Source: Bacillus pumilus (GTDB taxonomy: Bacteria; Bacillota; Bacilli; Bacillales; Bacillaceae). From it: 64,000 nucleotides of DNA. The stretch spans positions 1,300,272 through 1,364,271 of the forward strand of contig NZ_CP047089.1 of assembly GCF_009937765.1 (NCBI RefSeq). The letters are read 5' to 3'. The notes under the pieces are model-generated. The model saw nothing but the letters and a program-made list of their open reading frames with translations, was not told the origin of the DNA and did no database searches. Below, piece by piece: positions 51,803 through 62,385 of the stretch. Both the position numbers and the translations under genes were made by a program. The stretch's first letter is position 1. Each line of letters begins with the position of its first letter.

Positions 51803-53203
51803 ATGAATTGGGAAGCTGAAGTCATACGAAAAAAAGACGATTTGATTAAGGACACACAATCTTTTTTACAAATTGAGAGTGTGCTGAATGAAGAAGGTGG
51901 AAAAGAAGGAAAGCCATTTGGTGAAAAAGTCGATCAAGCCCTTCAGTATATGCTGAAAAAAGGGGAGGACGAAGGCTTCACAGTCAAGAATGTGGATGGC
52001 TATGCAGGTCATATTGAATATGGAGAAGGCGAAGACATTGTAGGTGTGCTCTGCCATGTGGACGTTGTGCCTGCTGGTGACGGCTGGACAACCCCGCCAT
52101 TTTCAGCGGACATAAGAGAAAATAAAATATTCGCCCGAGGCGCCATTGATGATAAAGGACCAACTATGGCGGCTTTCTACGCGCTAAAGATGTTAAAAGA
52201 TACAGGGATGAAGCTGTCAAAAAAGATTCGAATGATCATTGGAACAGATGAAGAAAGTGATTGGCGCTGTGTGGACCATTATTTCAAGCATGAGGCGATG
52301 CCGCAAATTGGATTTGCCCCAGATGCTGATTTTCCGATTATTCATGCTGAAAAAGGGATCATTGATGCCATTGTGTCATTTACATATCAACATACAGAAC
52401 AACATCAGCGCTATACACTCAAGCAATTCATATCGGGTATGCGGCTGAATATGGTGCCGGATGAGGCAACTGCCACTGTGACAGCGGCACAAGACCACGA
52501 TGTTGAATCATTAAAAACAGCTTTTGAAGCATATCTTGCTGACAATCAATTATCAGGTGAGGTAAAGATTGCAGCGAATGAACTACATTTCACATTAAAA
52601 GGCGAATCAGTTCATGCCATGGAGCCTGCGCATGGCACAAATGCGGGCATTCATATGGCCAATTTCCTCAGTGGACAAGAATTAGATGGAAACGGCCTTG
52701 CTTTTACTTCTCAAATCAACGCTTTATTTGATCAAGATACAAGAGGGAAAAAGCTGGGGATTGCTTGCAAAGATGATATTAGCGGAGATTTAACTTTAAA
52801 TGTTGGCACGATCCGCTATACACAAAACGAAGAAGCGAAGCTAGGATTAAATGTCCGCTATCCAGTGACAGCAGATGGCAAGGACGTTAAAAAAGGGATC
52901 GAAGGCATCAAAGGGGCCACCCTTCTGAAATTTGACGACAGCCCTCCGCATCACGTCTCAAAAGATCATCCACTTGTGAAAACATTGCAGCGGGTATATG
53001 AGGAACAAACTGGAAATCCAGCTCATCTGATTGCAATTGGTGGAGGGACGTATGCGAGATCTTTAGAAGCGGGCGTTGCCTTTGGTCCTCTCTTCCCTGG
53101 CAGACCAGATTGCGCACATCAGAAGGATGAATATATCGAAATTGACGATCTACTAAGAGCAACCGCACTATATGCACAAGCCATGTATGAATTGGCAAAA
53201 TAG
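51803..53203 (+). CDS. pepV: Dipeptidase PepV
   Basis: 466-residue M20 dinuclear zinc dipeptidase. Start ATG 51803 because AAGGAGG at 51786-51792 is too close to ATG 51794. Seen: zinc ligands LCHVDVVP (His, about 87), GAIDDKGP (Asp, about 117), GTDEESDW (Glu pair, about 151), APDADFP (Asp, about 175) and DCAHQKDE (His, about 437). The large insertion lid domain (about 185-350) is typical of PepV. Hydrolyses dipeptides in the cytoplasm. 24 bp before the peptidase E gene. Confidence 0.92.
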   Translation: MNWEAEVIRKKDDLIKDTQSFLQIESVLNEEGGKEGKPFGEKVDQALQYMLKKGEDEGFTVKNVDGYAGHIEYGEGEDIVGVLCHVDVVPAGDGWTTPPFSADIRENKIFARGAIDDKGPTMAAFYALKMLKDTGMKLSKKIRMIIGTDEESDWRCVDHYFKHEAMPQIGFAPDADFPIIHAEKGIIDAIVSFTYQHTEQHQRYTLKQFISGMRLNMVPDEATATVTAAQDHDVESLKTAFEAYLADNQLSGEVKIAANELHFTLKGESVHAMEPAHGTNAGIHMANFLSGQELDGNGLAFTSQINALFDQDTRGKKLGIACKDDISGDLTLNVGTIRYTQNEEAKLGLNVRYPVTADGKDVKKGIEGIKGATLLKFDDSPPHHVSKDHPLVKTLQRVYEEQTGNPAHLIAIGGGTYARSLEAGVAFGPLFPGRPDCAHQKDEYIEIDDLLRATALYAQAMYELAK

Positions 53204-53226
53204 AAAAAGAGAAGAGGGGATTCACA

Positions 53227-53853
53227 GTGAAAAAAATGTTCTTATGCTCTTCATTCAAAGACAGCTATTCTCTCTTGTCTGATTTTACGGATGAATCGTT
53301 AAAAGGAAAACGCGTGACATTCTTCCCAACAGCTAGTGCTGTGGAAGAAGTCACGCATTATGTGGAGGCAGCGAAAGAAGCCTTTCATCAACTGGGTATG
53401 CAGCTAGAAACCGTTCAGATAGCTGAGCAGTCTACCGAAGAAATCACAAAGATGATCAAACAAAATGATGTGATGTATGTATCAGGAGGCAACACCTTTT
53501 ATTTACTGCAGGAATTGAGAAAACACGGTCTCGATGACGTGCTGAAAGAAGAAATCAATAAAGGAAAGCTGTACATCGGCGAATCGGCAGGGAGTATCAT
53601 CATGGCGCCAAGCATTGAATATATCTCCTTGATGGATGAGCGGCAGAAGGCACCAGAACTTTCATCCTATCAAGGTTTCAATGAGGTAAGCCGCTATCCA
53701 GTACCGCATGTGCATAATACCTATTTAGGAGATGCTGCGCAGCAAATCCTAAAGCAGTATGAAAAGACGCTTGATTTATGCCCGCTTACTGATGAACAGG
53801 TTTTACTCATCACAGGGGAGCAGGCTGTGATAAAGACTGCTGAATCAGCCTAA
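53227..53853 (+). CDS. Peptidase E-like (S51) protein
   Basis: 208 residues. Seen: nucleophile elbow GESAGSIIMA with Ser (about 119-128) and SGGNTFYLLQ (about 85), matching S51 Asp-specific dipeptidases (PepE). AAGAGGGG precedes GTG 53227. Following pepV closely suggests one operon for intracellular dipeptide turnover. Ends before a strong convergent terminator. Confidence 0.87.
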   Translation: MKKMFLCSSFKDSYSLLSDFTDESLKGKRVTFFPTASAVEEVTHYVEAAKEAFHQLGMQLETVQIAEQSTEEITKMIKQNDVMYVSGGNTFYLLQELRKHGLDDVLKEEINKGKLYIGESAGSIIMAPSIEYISLMDERQKAPELSSYQGFNEVSRYPVPHVHNTYLGDAAQQILKQYEKTLDLCPLTDEQVLLITGEQAVIKTAESA

Positions 53854-53869
53854 CCGCAAAACGAAGAAA

Positions 53870-53907
53870 AAAGGAACAGGGGGTTCATTGCCCCTGTTCC
53901 TTTTTTA
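53870..53907. terminator. Convergent terminator between peptidase E and ytkP
   Basis: AAAGGAACAGGGG and CCCCTGTTCCTTT stem with T on both strands; its right edge touches the ytkP stop. Confidence 0.93.
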
Positions 53908-54837
53908 ATCTTGAAAAACATCACTTGATAAGTATCGTTCGCCTGTATCAGCTGTCATACAGATCACAATTTGATCTACCGGTAATTGCTTGGCTGTTTC
54001 AATCGCAGCATAGCAGGCTGCACCAGATGATGGACCAACTAAAATCCCTTCAAGCCGGGCAAGCTGTCGTGTGATTGTGTACGCATCTTCATCGCTTACT
54101 TGCACAATCTCATCATAGACATGCTCGTTTAAAATTTGGGGAATAAATCCTGGGCTTGTGCCAACAAGTTTATGCTTGCCAGGTGTCCCGCCAGATAAAA
54201 CTGGTGATCCCTTTGGCTCTGCTACACGTATGGTCAATTGAGGGAATGCTTTTTTTAATTCCTCACCAGTGCCTGTAATGGTTCCGCCAGTTCCTGCTGT
54301 TGCGACAAAGGCTCCTAGGGGCTTTCCAATTTGTTTGACAGCATCCATAATTTCAACAGCGGTTGTGCCTCTATGAGCATCTGGATTCGCCCTATTATCA
54401 AATTGCATCGGGATAAAGCTATGAGGAATTTGAGCTGCCAGTTCCTCTGCTTTGCGAATACAGCCTGGCATTTTTTCTTCCCCTGGGGTCAAAATGACCT
54501 GCGCCCCGTAAGCCTTTAAAATATTGATTCGTTCCTTTGTCATCGTATCAGGCATCACAAGGATAGCTTGATACCCTCTAGCTGCTGCGTTCATGGCTAA
54601 ACCTATCCCTGTATTCCCGCTCGTCGGTTCAATGATGGTCGCTCCTTTTTTCAGCTTCCCTTGTTTTTCAGCCTCGACGATCATATTGTAAGCAGCGCGG
54701 TCCTTCACACTGCCGCTAGGATTAAACGATTCTAGCTTTAAATACACAGCTGCCGCATTGTCTGGCTGAAGCCGCTGTAATTGAACAAGTGGTGTATCAC
54801 CAATCAGCTCAGCTATATTTTGTGCTACCTTCATCAT
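53905..54837 (-). CDS. ytkP: Cysteine synthase-like PLP enzyme YtkP
   Basis: 310 residues from ATG 54837 (AGAAAGGGTG upstream). Fold-type II PLP enzyme. Seen: PLP Lys in SGSVKDRAAYN (about 42-52), TSGNTGIGLAM (about 72), and the phosphate-binding GTGGTITGTG (about 174). Known: cysteine synthases make cysteine from O-acetylserine and sulphide; YtkP is a paralogue of CysK whose exact substrate is not established. Divergent from thpR. Confidence 0.88.
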   Translation of the reverse strand: MMKVAQNIAELIGDTPLVQLQRLQPDNAAAVYLKLESFNPSGSVKDRAAYNMIVEAEKQGKLKKGATIIEPTSGNTGIGLAMNAAARGYQAILVMPDTMTKERINILKAYGAQVILTPGEEKMPGCIRKAEELAAQIPHSFIPMQFDNRANPDAHRGTTAVEIMDAVKQIGKPLGAFVATAGTGGTITGTGEELKKAFPQLTIRVAEPKGSPVLSGGTPGKHKLVGTSPGFIPQILNEHVYDEIVQVSDEDAYTITRQLARLEGILVGPSSGAACYAAIETAKQLPVDQIVICMTADTGERYLSSDVFQD

Positions 54838-54928
54838 GTGACACCCTTTCTTCTCATTCCGCATTTCTTTAGTTATACTATCATCAATGGGGATTCGTAA
54901 AGTTTGTGAAAAAAGGACAGGTGATATT

Positions 54929-55480
54929 GTGTCAGAGAACCGTCATTATTTTATTGGGATTCATATCCCTGAACAACTTGCGTCTCAAATTAAAAAGGAC
55001 ATTGATCAAAGAAGCGGACTGTCTTTTCAAAAATGGACAGCACCACATGATTATCATGTGACCTTGATCTTTTTAGGGGCCATTTCAGAAGAACGCTTAA
55101 AAAAGATCATCGAGCTGCTTGAGGTCCTCTCAAAGGAAGCCGCTGCATTTTCACTAGAGCTGAATGAGGTGGGACAGTTTGGCACGAAGGAACGCCCGAG
55201 AGTCTTTTTTGCAAAACCTGATGAAAGTGAACCACTCATGCTATTAAGAGAAAAGGTGAAAGAAGCCGTATTGTCAGCAGGACATCCTGTTGAAAAGAGA
55301 CCGTTTCATCCGCATATGACAATTGCGCGTAAATGGAATGCGGATCATTCTTTTGCAGAACAAGCGCCTTTACGCAAAGAGCCATACGTGATAGAGGTTT
55401 CTAGTATCACTCTATATGAAATACGACCAAGAGAAACCCCGCGTTATTACGCAATTAAACAATTTGCACTACATAAATGA
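54929..55480 (+). CDS. thpR: 2H-phosphoesterase, RNA 2',3'-cyclic phosphodiesterase family YtlP
   Basis: 183 residues from GTG 54929 (AGGTGAT upstream); the frame from 54887 is rejected. Seen: two HxTx motifs, HVTLIFLG (about 43) and HMTIAR (about 131), defining the 2H superfamily and the LigT/ThpR group, which opens 2',3'-cyclic phosphates. Upstream of ytlQ with a 25-bp gap. Confidence 0.88.
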   Translation: MSENRHYFIGIHIPEQLASQIKKDIDQRSGLSFQKWTAPHDYHVTLIFLGAISEERLKKIIELLEVLSKEAAAFSLELNEVGQFGTKERPRVFFAKPDESEPLMLLREKVKEAVLSAGHPVEKRPFHPHMTIARKWNADHSFAEQAPLRKEPYVIEVSSITLYEIRPRETPRYYAIKQFALHK

Positions 55481-55505
55481 TTCTAAAAGTTGGAGTGAGC
55501 AGCAG

Positions 55506-56441
55506 ATGGCGCAAATTATCAAAATTCAAGATTATATATCACGATATGAACAAGACCCGCATCATTACATCAATCAATTTATTCGATTGAAAAAGCAAAG
55601 GTGGGACGAGTTAAAAAAAGCGTCAAAAGAGAAGACGCAGCATTCATTTGACCAAATTTCTGAACAAGCGCCTGAACAAGAGGAGGAAAAGAGAAAGAAA
55701 TTCTCCTTAAAGAGAAAGCAAAAAGAAGCCGATATGAAGAAGGAACGGGACCTAAGTCTTTTTAACGAGCCAACAGATATAGAGCAAGGTGTCTTTACAA
55801 ACGTTCCTACTGATGAAACGAAGCTCATTCATTTTTTTAAGGATCATCTATATGATGTTCAATTAAAATGGGCGAGCTCGACGATTTCCCACATTTCAAC
55901 CGTTTCCCATCACATTCGGTATGATGAAAAGCTGCGCTTGCTTGCTAAGCAGCTTCCGGATTCATATTTTGTGATGTACAAACCGGTGCTGCTCATTCAA
56001 AAAGCAGAGATGGAATTATGTTCAGTCCTCATTACGCCGCTGGAAGTGATTTGTTTATCCTTCCTAGAGGCAGAACCTGACAGCGTATATATCGGAACGA
56101 AGGAACGTTTTTGGGAAAAGCGGGCGAATGGGAAAGCGGTTCAGTCCGTTTTGAATCCTTGCGCAAGCCTTCTACGCTCTGGCACCGTCGTGTCAAAGAT
56201 TTTACAGCAAAGCGGTGTCGATCTTCCTGTGAAGAAAATCCTGATCAGCCGTACCTCTTATATTGACTTACCGGAAGTTCCATACGGGATGGAGGTTGTC
56301 GATAAGAAGAAGGCGGAAGATTGGTTTGAAAAGCAGCGGAAAAATACCGCTCCGACAAAGCATCAGCAATTTAAGGCGACAAAAGCATTGCTTGCTTATG
56401 GTGAATCAGACAGCAAAAGAAGACAGGAATGGCTCGATTAA
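55506..56441 (+). CDS. ytlQ: Conserved hypothetical protein YtlQ
   Basis: 311 residues from ATG 55506 (GGAGTGAGC upstream). A longer frame from 55416 would overlap thpR by 65 bp and is rejected. Seen: an N-terminal NERD-associated or nuclease-like region is not evident; the first 90 residues are charged (RKKFSLKRKQKEADMKKERD), then a mixed alpha/beta region (SYFVMYKPVLLIQKAEMELC). Conserved position between ytlP and ytlR identifies it; function unknown. Confidence 0.8.
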   Translation: MAQIIKIQDYISRYEQDPHHYINQFIRLKKQRWDELKKASKEKTQHSFDQISEQAPEQEEEKRKKFSLKRKQKEADMKKERDLSLFNEPTDIEQGVFTNVPTDETKLIHFFKDHLYDVQLKWASSTISHISTVSHHIRYDEKLRLLAKQLPDSYFVMYKPVLLIQKAEMELCSVLITPLEVICLSFLEAEPDSVYIGTKERFWEKRANGKAVQSVLNPCASLLRSGTVVSKILQQSGVDLPVKKILISRTSYIDLPEVPYGMEVVDKKKAEDWFEKQRKNTAPTKHQQFKATKALLAYGESDSKRRQEWLD

Positions 56442-56489
56442 AGGGATAATGGAAGGTCACGAAAAAAGAGACCTGAGTGGAGCTAATAT

Positions 56490-57419
56490 ATGAATGAATG
56501 GTACTTTATCGTTAATCCAGCAGCAGGACATGGAAAAGGACTTCGTACATGGAGGAGCATAGAGAAAGAATTACAAAAGGTAGAGATCTCATATCGATCG
56601 TTTCTCACCCAGCATGAAGGTCATGCAGAAGTATTGGCAAGACAAATTAGCGCCATGCAAGATGACAGGCTGAAGCGCCTGATTGTCATTGGTGGTGACG
56701 GCACCATTCATGAAGTCCTGAATGGCTTAAAGGAAATGGATCATGTGCAGCTAAGCTTTGTCCCCTCTGGTCATTGGAATGATGCGGCGAAGGGCCTTGG
56801 CATCCATCGTCAAGATGTCCTAAAAGAAGTGAGAAAGCAAAAGAGAATGATCACCAAAACATTTTCTCTCGGCTCCTTTCAAGATCACGCAGAAAGCGCA
56901 CAGTCCGTTCTCTTTCTCAATCATATCGGTGCTGGGTTTGATGCACATGTGCTTAGGAAAACAGTGCATTTTAGAGGGAAAAAGTGGCTGAAACGGCTAA
57001 GGCTTGGATTTATCATCTACCCGCTGTCATTTCTCCATTCTTTATGGTCTTTTAAGCCGTTCGACCTTGCACTGTTTATTGAAAACGAGAAGAAGGTCTT
57101 TCGCCAAGTGTGGTTTGTGATTGTATGTAATCACCCCTATTACGGAGGCGGGCTGGAAGCAGCGCCAGAAGTGAGCGCAAGACAGCCGGGCTTTCAAACG
57201 CTCGTTGTCACAGATTTGAATCCATTTAAAGTGCTCTTGTTTCTAAGTGCAATGGTATTTCGTAAGCACCTTGGAATGAAGGGAGTTACCCTGTTTCAGC
57301 ACGAGGAAGCGTACTTGGAGGCAGACGGAAAAATCATATTTCATGCAGATGGTGAAGTAATTGGTGCAACACCTGTTTTTGTGAAGGCGAGTGATCGCTC
57401 CTTAAAATTACGTGCTTAA
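56490..57419 (+). CDS. ytlR: Diacylglycerol kinase-like lipid kinase YtlR
   Basis: 309-residue DAGK catalytic-domain protein. Seen: start NPAAGHGKGLRTW (residues 8-20), nucleotide-binding GGDGTIHEVLNGL (about 69-81), SGHWNDAAKGLG (about 91) and EADGKIIFHADGE near the end, all DgkB/YegS-like motifs. Soluble or peripheral membrane enzyme. Start ATG 56490 is preceded by GAGTGGAG. Last gene of the thpR-ytlQ-ytlR group. Confidence 0.88.
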   Translation: MNEWYFIVNPAAGHGKGLRTWRSIEKELQKVEISYRSFLTQHEGHAEVLARQISAMQDDRLKRLIVIGGDGTIHEVLNGLKEMDHVQLSFVPSGHWNDAAKGLGIHRQDVLKEVRKQKRMITKTFSLGSFQDHAESAQSVLFLNHIGAGFDAHVLRKTVHFRGKKWLKRLRLGFIIYPLSFLHSLWSFKPFDLALFIENEKKVFRQVWFVIVCNHPYYGGGLEAAPEVSARQPGFQTLVVTDLNPFKVLLFLSAMVFRKHLGMKGVTLFQHEEAYLEADGKIIFHADGEVIGATPVFVKASDRSLKLRA

Positions 57420-57538
57420 ATCATGTCTCGTGAATGTCCTAATCAAAGAACCATGAAAAAAGCCTTTCTTTTCATAAGGTTCTTGTCCTGATTTTCTAGT
57501 TTTGCTTGACGAGTATAAGAAGGTAACGATAAAATCTA

Positions 57539-57590
57539 TAGGACGGCTATTGTTTAGCATCTCATTCTCAATAGCTGTCCTTTTTGTTTT
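57539..57590 (+). terminator. Terminator downstream of ytlR
   Basis: AGGACGGCTATTG (57539-57551) pairs with CAATAGCTGTCCT, followed by T5. In B. subtilis amyX lies between ytlR and ytmP, as I recall; there is no such gene in 57420-57692. Confidence 0.7.
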
Positions 57591-57692
57591 TATGATCATA
57601 TAAATAAAAAAAGAAACAGCCTATTGACCTTCAATCGGCTGAATTTTGTCGACTAAAAAAGCACGATTTAAAATATTTTAAGAAATGATGGG

Positions 57693-58505
57693 TTGAAAAT
57701 TGATATGAACTGGTTGGGACAAATATTAGGTAGCGAATGGCACATCTCTCCTGCTGGAGGCGCTACGGGAGATGCGTACTTCGCAACACACAATGACCAA
57801 AAGCTATTTTTAAAACGCAATACGTCACCGTTTCTTGCGGTTTTGTCAGCTGAAGGCATTGTGCCGAAGCTTGTCTGGACAAAACGGATGGAAAATGGGG
57901 ATGTCATCACTGCACAGCACTGGCTGAGCGGCAGAGAGCTGAAGCCAAAGGACATGAATGACCGTCCTGTCGCAGAGCAGCTAAGAAAAATTCATACATC
58001 GAAAGAATTGCTTGATATGCTGAAACGATTAGAGAAGCACTCTCTAGACCCAGCATCCATTCTGAAACATTTAAAACAGTCCATATTAAAAGAGCAAATT
58101 GATACGCGTGACGTCACACGTGCTATCCAATACTTAGAGAAGCATGTGGAGGCAGTTCAATTTGAAGACAAGGTCGTGTGTCATTGTGACCTCAATCATA
58201 ATAATTGGCTGCTGACAGATGAAAACCAGCTTTACTTAATCGATTGGGATGGGGCGATGATTGCTGATCCAGCCATTGATCTTGGACCACTTTTATACCA
58301 TTATGTTGAAGAAGAAAACTGGGAAAGCTGGCTCTCAATGTACGGTGCCCCGCTGACGGACAATTTGCGAAAACGGATGGCTTGGTATGTCCTCGCTGAA
58401 ACCGTATCGTTTGTCGTGTGGCATAAAAGAAAAGGAAATGAAAAAGCACAGCAAGAAGTGAAAGCGGAGCTGAGCGCACTCTTACAGCGGTTAAACATTC
58501 ATTAA
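57693..58505 (+). CDS. ytmP: Aminoglycoside phosphotransferase-like kinase YtmP
   Basis: 270 residues. Seen: protein-kinase-like fold of the APH/choline kinase group with catalytic loop CHCDLNHNNWLL (about 164-175) and metal-binding IDWDGAMIADPAIDLG (about 183-198). Substrate unknown. Start TTG 57693 or ATG 57705; no strong ribosome site for either. The stop overlaps the convergent ytzH stop by 4 bp. Confidence 0.85.
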   Translation: MKIDMNWLGQILGSEWHISPAGGATGDAYFATHNDQKLFLKRNTSPFLAVLSAEGIVPKLVWTKRMENGDVITAQHWLSGRELKPKDMNDRPVAEQLRKIHTSKELLDMLKRLEKHSLDPASILKHLKQSILKEQIDTRDVTRAIQYLEKHVEAVQFEDKVVCHCDLNHNNWLLTDENQLYLIDWDGAMIADPAIDLGPLLYHYVEEENWESWLSMYGAPLTDNLRKRMAWYVLAETVSFVVWHKRKGNEKAQQEVKAELSALLQRLNIH

Positions 58506-58777
58506 GACAGAGGAATATTCTCGACCCACTCTGACAAATGCGATTGATGCGCCTCAATATGTGCATCAATTGAATGGACAGAAGTGCCCTTTTGGCTGTA
58601 ATCATAAATATCTGTTAATAATTGACGAATGTCGGCATCAAGGTCTTCTTTTGCCAGCATTAATTGAATCACGCGTCCCACCTGTTCATATTCTGCAACA
58701 GTCCCGCAGCAATCCAACTGGTGATCGGTTAAAATATCTTTGATTAATTGAAGCTGATGTTGACGGTTTAATCCCAT
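58502..58777 (-). CDS. ytzH: Conserved hypothetical YtzH
   Basis: 91 residues, helical, with CC pair in QLDCCGTVAEYEQ and the conserved tail SLSEWVENI-like (HLSEWVENIPLS). AAAAGGAGC precedes the ATG. Convergent with ytmP. Function unknown. Confidence 0.82.
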   Translation of the reverse strand: MGLNRQHQLQLIKDILTDHQLDCCGTVAEYEQVGRVIQLMLAKEDLDADIRQLLTDIYDYSQKGTSVHSIDAHIEAHQSHLSEWVENIPLS

Positions 58778-58965
58778 ACGTATGCTCCTTTTCTGCGTGT
58801 CATTTATGAGGTTAAACTGTGCATTCAGCGCCCAATTTATACATGCGTAAGACCAGCTCAGGCGAAGGGTTGGTCTTTTTCATATGCGCATAAAGATGCC
58901 GTCTTGCGGGTCTTTAGGTTTCATGGTATCTTGATAAAATGTAAAGAAAATAGAGGTGTATCAAA

Positions 58966-59607
58966 TTGAGAATGCGACATAAACCATGGGCTGATGATTA
59001 CTTAGCTGAAAATGCTCATATTGCCTTAGCGAACCCCGAGCAATATAAAGGGAAGTGGCATGAGCTGTTTGGAAATGATCATCCAATCCATATCGAAGTT
59101 GGCACAGGGAAAGGGAGCTTTATCGCTGGCATGGGCAAGCTTCATCCTGATATCAACTATATTGGCATTGAATTATTTAAAAGTGTTATTGTGACAGCAG
59201 TAGACAAAATCAAAGAGACAGATGTTGAAAATGTAAAGCTTTTGAACATTAATGCGGAAACGCTGACAGATGTGTTTGCTGAAAATGAGATTGACCGGGT
59301 GTATCTGAATTTCTCTGATCCGTGGCCAAAAGCAAGGCATGAAAAGCGTAGATTGACGTTTAAGGCCTTTTTAGAGCGATATGAACATATTCTCCGTCCA
59401 GGCGGTGAGTTGCATTTCAAAACAGACAACCGCGGGTTATTTGAATATTCCTTAAAGAGCTTTTCTGCATATGGCCTTCTTTTAACGTATGTAAGCTTAG
59501 ATTTACATAAGGACGGACTAGAAGGAAATGTGATGACGGAATACGAAGAGAAATTCTCGTCTATGGGACAACCTATCTATCGATCAGAAGTGAAATTTCC
59601 AGAATAA
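58966..59607 (+). CDS. trmB: tRNA (guanine-N7)-methyltransferase
   Basis: 213-residue SAM-dependent enzyme that methylates G46 in the tRNA variable loop. Seen: SAM site [15 protein letters not shown] (about 43-57), [14 protein letters not shown], substrate motif [17 protein letters not shown] (about 118-134), all diagnostic. TTG start 58966 (MRMRHKPW) matches the family N-terminus, with GAGGTG upstream. Followed by a terminator. Confidence 0.95.
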   Translation: MRMRHKPWADDYLAENAHIALANPEQYKGKWHELFGNDHPIHIEVGTGKGSFIAGMGKLHPDINYIGIELFKSVIVTAVDKIKETDVENVKLLNINAETLTDVFAENEIDRVYLNFSDPWPKARHEKRRLTFKAFLERYEHILRPGGELHFKTDNRGLFEYSLKSFSAYGLLLTYVSLDLHKDGLEGNVMTEYEEKFSSMGQPIYRSEVKFPE

Positions 59608-59617
59608 CACATAACAT

Positions 59618-59655
59618 TAAGCTGGCTGCAAAAAAATTGCAGTCAGCTTTTTTCG
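59618..59655 (+). terminator. Terminator of trmB
   Basis: AAGCTGGCTGCA and TGCAGTCAGCTT stem (one mismatch), followed by T6. Confidence 0.88.
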
Positions 59656-59721
59656 TGAAAAGATTGATGCATGCGATTTTCAGCTGTATTTGCTACGATA
59701 GAAAAAGGAGGGATGACAGCA

Positions 59722-60570
59722 ATGGAGACAATGAAAATAGGTGACATGGAACTGTTTTGGTTAAACGGGGGAGATACACATATGGACGGCGGTGCGATGT
59801 TTGGTGTAGTGCCAAAGCCGCTATGGTCAAAAAAATACCGGGTGAACGATCGCAATCAAATTGAACTGCGGTGTGACCCGATCCTCATACGATGGAATGG
59901 TCTTCATTTTTTAGTGGATTCCGGCATCGGATCAGGTAAGCTGACGGATAAACAAAAACGCAATTACGGCGTAACAGAAGAGACGAAATTGGAAGAGTCA
60001 CTTGCGGCACTTGGCCTGCAACCAGCAGATATTGATTACGTCTTAATGACGCATCTTCACTTCGATCATGCAAGCGGATTAACAAAACTCGAAGGAGAAA
60101 AGCTCGTGTCTGTTTTTCCGCAAGCAAAAATCATCACATCCAAAATCGAATGGGATGAAATGAGGGCGCCTAACATCCGCTCAAGAAATACATATTGGAA
60201 AGAAAACTGGGAGCCGATAGCAGATCAAGTGGTGCCGTTTGAAGAAAGCATCGAAGTAATAGAAGGCATTCAGCTGCATCATACAGGTGGTCATAGCAAT
60301 GGTCATAGCATCTTAACGCTCACAAGTCAGGGCGAAACAGCGATTCATCTAGCTGACATCATGCCAACGCACGCTCATAAAAACCCATTATGGGTCCTTG
60401 CTTATGATGATTACCCAATGACTTCAATTCCAGCTAAGCAAAAATGGCAGGCATTTGCAGAAGAAAAAAATGCGTGGTACTTGTTTTATCATGATGCAAT
60501 TTACCGCGCTGTTAAGTGGGATGAAGACGGGCAAATCACACATGAAATCAAAAGAGAAACAGGAAGATAA
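59722..60570 (+). CDS. ytnP: Metallo-beta-lactamase lactonase YtnP
   Basis: 282 residues from ATG 59722 ([17 protein letters not shown]); AAAGGAGGG serves it across 12 nt, while ATG 59713 is only 3 nt away from it. Seen: zinc motif [10 protein letters not shown] (about 115-124), [10 protein letters not shown] (about 190) and Asp in [10 protein letters not shown] (about 212). Known: YtnP hydrolyses N-acyl-homoserine lactones, quenching signals of other bacteria. Confidence 0.9.
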   Translation: METMKIGDMELFWLNGGDTHMDGGAMFGVVPKPLWSKKYRVNDRNQIELRCDPILIRWNGLHFLVDSGIGSGKLTDKQKRNYGVTEETKLEESLAALGLQPADIDYVLMTHLHFDHASGLTKLEGEKLVSVFPQAKIITSKIEWDEMRAPNIRSRNTYWKENWEPIADQVVPFEESIEVIEGIQLHHTGGHSNGHSILTLTSQGETAIHLADIMPTHAHKNPLWVLAYDDYPMTSIPAKQKWQAFAEEKNAWYLFYHDAIYRAVKWDEDGQITHEIKRETGR

Positions 60571-60643
60571 AAGATCATCTGCATGTTTTTTTGCCTTTCA
60601 CACAAAATAACGACAAAATGAACTTGTGAAAGGAAGAGTGCAG

Positions 60644-62341
60644 GTGAACCAATCTTATCGTGTACATGGAGATGTCATTGAAACACCGTTAAGAGGGATG
60701 GAAGTCATGTCCGTCCCTTATTTAAACAAAGGGGTTGCATTTACGAAGGAAGAGCGGGAAGAGCTTGGTTTAAAGGGGTTTTTACCGCCTAAGGTTTTAA
60801 CATTAGAGGATCAGGCGAAGCGTGCCTATGAGCAGTTCAAGGCACAGCCGGATGAACTCGGGAAAAATGTGTATTTAACATCACTTCATGACAGAAACGA
60901 AGTGCTTTTTTACAAATTACTAAATGAGCACTTAGCAGAGATGCTGCCGATTGTCTACACACCGACGGTTGGAACAGCCATTCAGCGTTATAGCCATGAG
61001 TATCGAAAGCCAAGAGGCCTTTATTTATCAATTGATGATTTTGAAGGCATGGAAGAGATATTTGCCTCATACGGTGTGGATGAATCCATTGACTTAATCG
61101 TTGCGACAGATGCAGAAGGTATTTTAGGGATTGGAGACTGGGGAGTTGGCGGTATTGCCATTTCAGTCGGGAAACTTGCAGTTTATACAGCCGCAGCAGG
61201 CATTGATCCTAGCCGCGTGCTGGCTGTTGTACTAGATGCCGGGACGAATCAGGAAAGTCTCTTGAATGATCCACTTTATGTTGGAAATCAGCATTCCCGC
61301 GTTCGCGGTGAGCGGTATGATCAGTTCATCGATCAATATGTTGAGCTTGCCCGCGCAACCTTTCCAAATGCACTTCTTCACTGGGAAGACTTTGGAACAA
61401 AAAATGCACGAGCCATATTGGAAAAATATAAGGAACAAATTTGTACATTCAATGATGACATTCAAGGGACTGGAGCTGTGTCACTTGCTGCGGTTCTGGC
61501 ATGTGCAAAAGCTTCGAAGGTTCCGCTGAAAGATCACCGAATCGTCATTTTTGGAGCGGGTACGGCAGGAATTGGCATAGCGGAGCAGATCCGTGATGCG
61601 ATCGTCAGGGATGGAGTCAAAGAAGAGGAATCATATGGTCGTTTCTGGTGTATTGATAAAACAGGATTGCTTACAGATGATTCACCTGACATTCAGCCAT
61701 TTCAAAAGCCATATGCAAGACGTTCTGACGAAGTAAAGGATTATGCCCGCAATGGCCCTAAGCATTCCATTGATTTATTAGAGGTCGTCAAACAGGCAAA
61801 ACCAACCATCTTAATTGGCACTTCGACAGTAGGAGGAGCATTTACAGAGGAAATTGTGAAAGAAATGGCGTCACACGTAGAGCGCCCAGCCATTTTACCG
61901 ATGTCTAATCCGACACCTCTTTCAGAAGCAAAGCCTAAAGATCTCATTGAGTGGACAGAAGGACGCGCCCTTGTGACAACAGGAAGCCCATTTGATCCTG
62001 TCGAATATGGCGGCGTCACATATGAAATTGGGCAAGCGAATAATGCTCTTGTGTTCCCAGGGCTTGGCCTTGGAACGATTGTGTCTAAAGCACGCCTCAT
62101 GACAGACAGCATGTTTGTTGCGAGTGCTGAAGCGATTGCCAGCATGGTCAATGTCGGAAAACCGGGTGCAGCAATGCTGCCAAGTGTCGATCAGCTTCGA
62201 ACCGTTTCAGCGACAGTGGCTGTCCGTGTAGCGCAAGCAGCAATTGATGAAGGAATTGCAGAGGAAACACCAGAGGATCTCATTCAGGCTGTACAGGACG
62301 CTATGTGGCATCCTGTATACAAAAAAATCAAAGCCATATAA
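60644..62341 (+). CDS. malS: NAD-dependent malic enzyme MalS
   Basis: 565 residues from GTG 60644 (AGGAAG 7 nt upstream); MalS has 566. Converts malate to pyruvate and CO2 with NAD. Seen: Tyr in [12 protein letters not shown] (about 105), Lys in [13 protein letters not shown] region preceded by VLDAGTNQ, metal Glu/Asp in [10 protein letters not shown] (about 245) and [10 protein letters not shown] (about 270), Rossmann motif [13 protein letters not shown] (about 306). Full length and intact. Terminator follows. Confidence 0.92.
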   Translation: MNQSYRVHGDVIETPLRGMEVMSVPYLNKGVAFTKEEREELGLKGFLPPKVLTLEDQAKRAYEQFKAQPDELGKNVYLTSLHDRNEVLFYKLLNEHLAEMLPIVYTPTVGTAIQRYSHEYRKPRGLYLSIDDFEGMEEIFASYGVDESIDLIVATDAEGILGIGDWGVGGIAISVGKLAVYTAAAGIDPSRVLAVVLDAGTNQESLLNDPLYVGNQHSRVRGERYDQFIDQYVELARATFPNALLHWEDFGTKNARAILEKYKEQICTFNDDIQGTGAVSLAAVLACAKASKVPLKDHRIVIFGAGTAGIGIAEQIRDAIVRDGVKEEESYGRFWCIDKTGLLTDDSPDIQPFQKPYARRSDEVKDYARNGPKHSIDLLEVVKQAKPTILIGTSTVGGAFTEEIVKEMASHVERPAILPMSNPTPLSEAKPKDLIEWTEGRALVTTGSPFDPVEYGGVTYEIGQANNALVFPGLGLGTIVSKARLMTDSMFVASAEAIASMVNVGKPGAAMLPSVDQLRTVSATVAVRVAQAAIDEGIAEETPEDLIQAVQDAMWHPVYKKIKAI

Positions 62342-62346
62342 AAAAG

Positions 62347-62385
62347 AAGCTTCGCAAGGATACACCTTTGCGAAGCTTTCTTTAT
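62347..62385. terminator. Convergent terminator between malS and ytzB
   Basis: AAGCTTCGCAAGG and CCTTTGCGAAGCTT stem with T on the right. Confidence 0.9.

Noticed and set aside
57420-57692. Remnant of amyX between ytlR and ytmP
   Set aside because: No pullulanase-like coding sequence could be read in either strand; only terminator structures.
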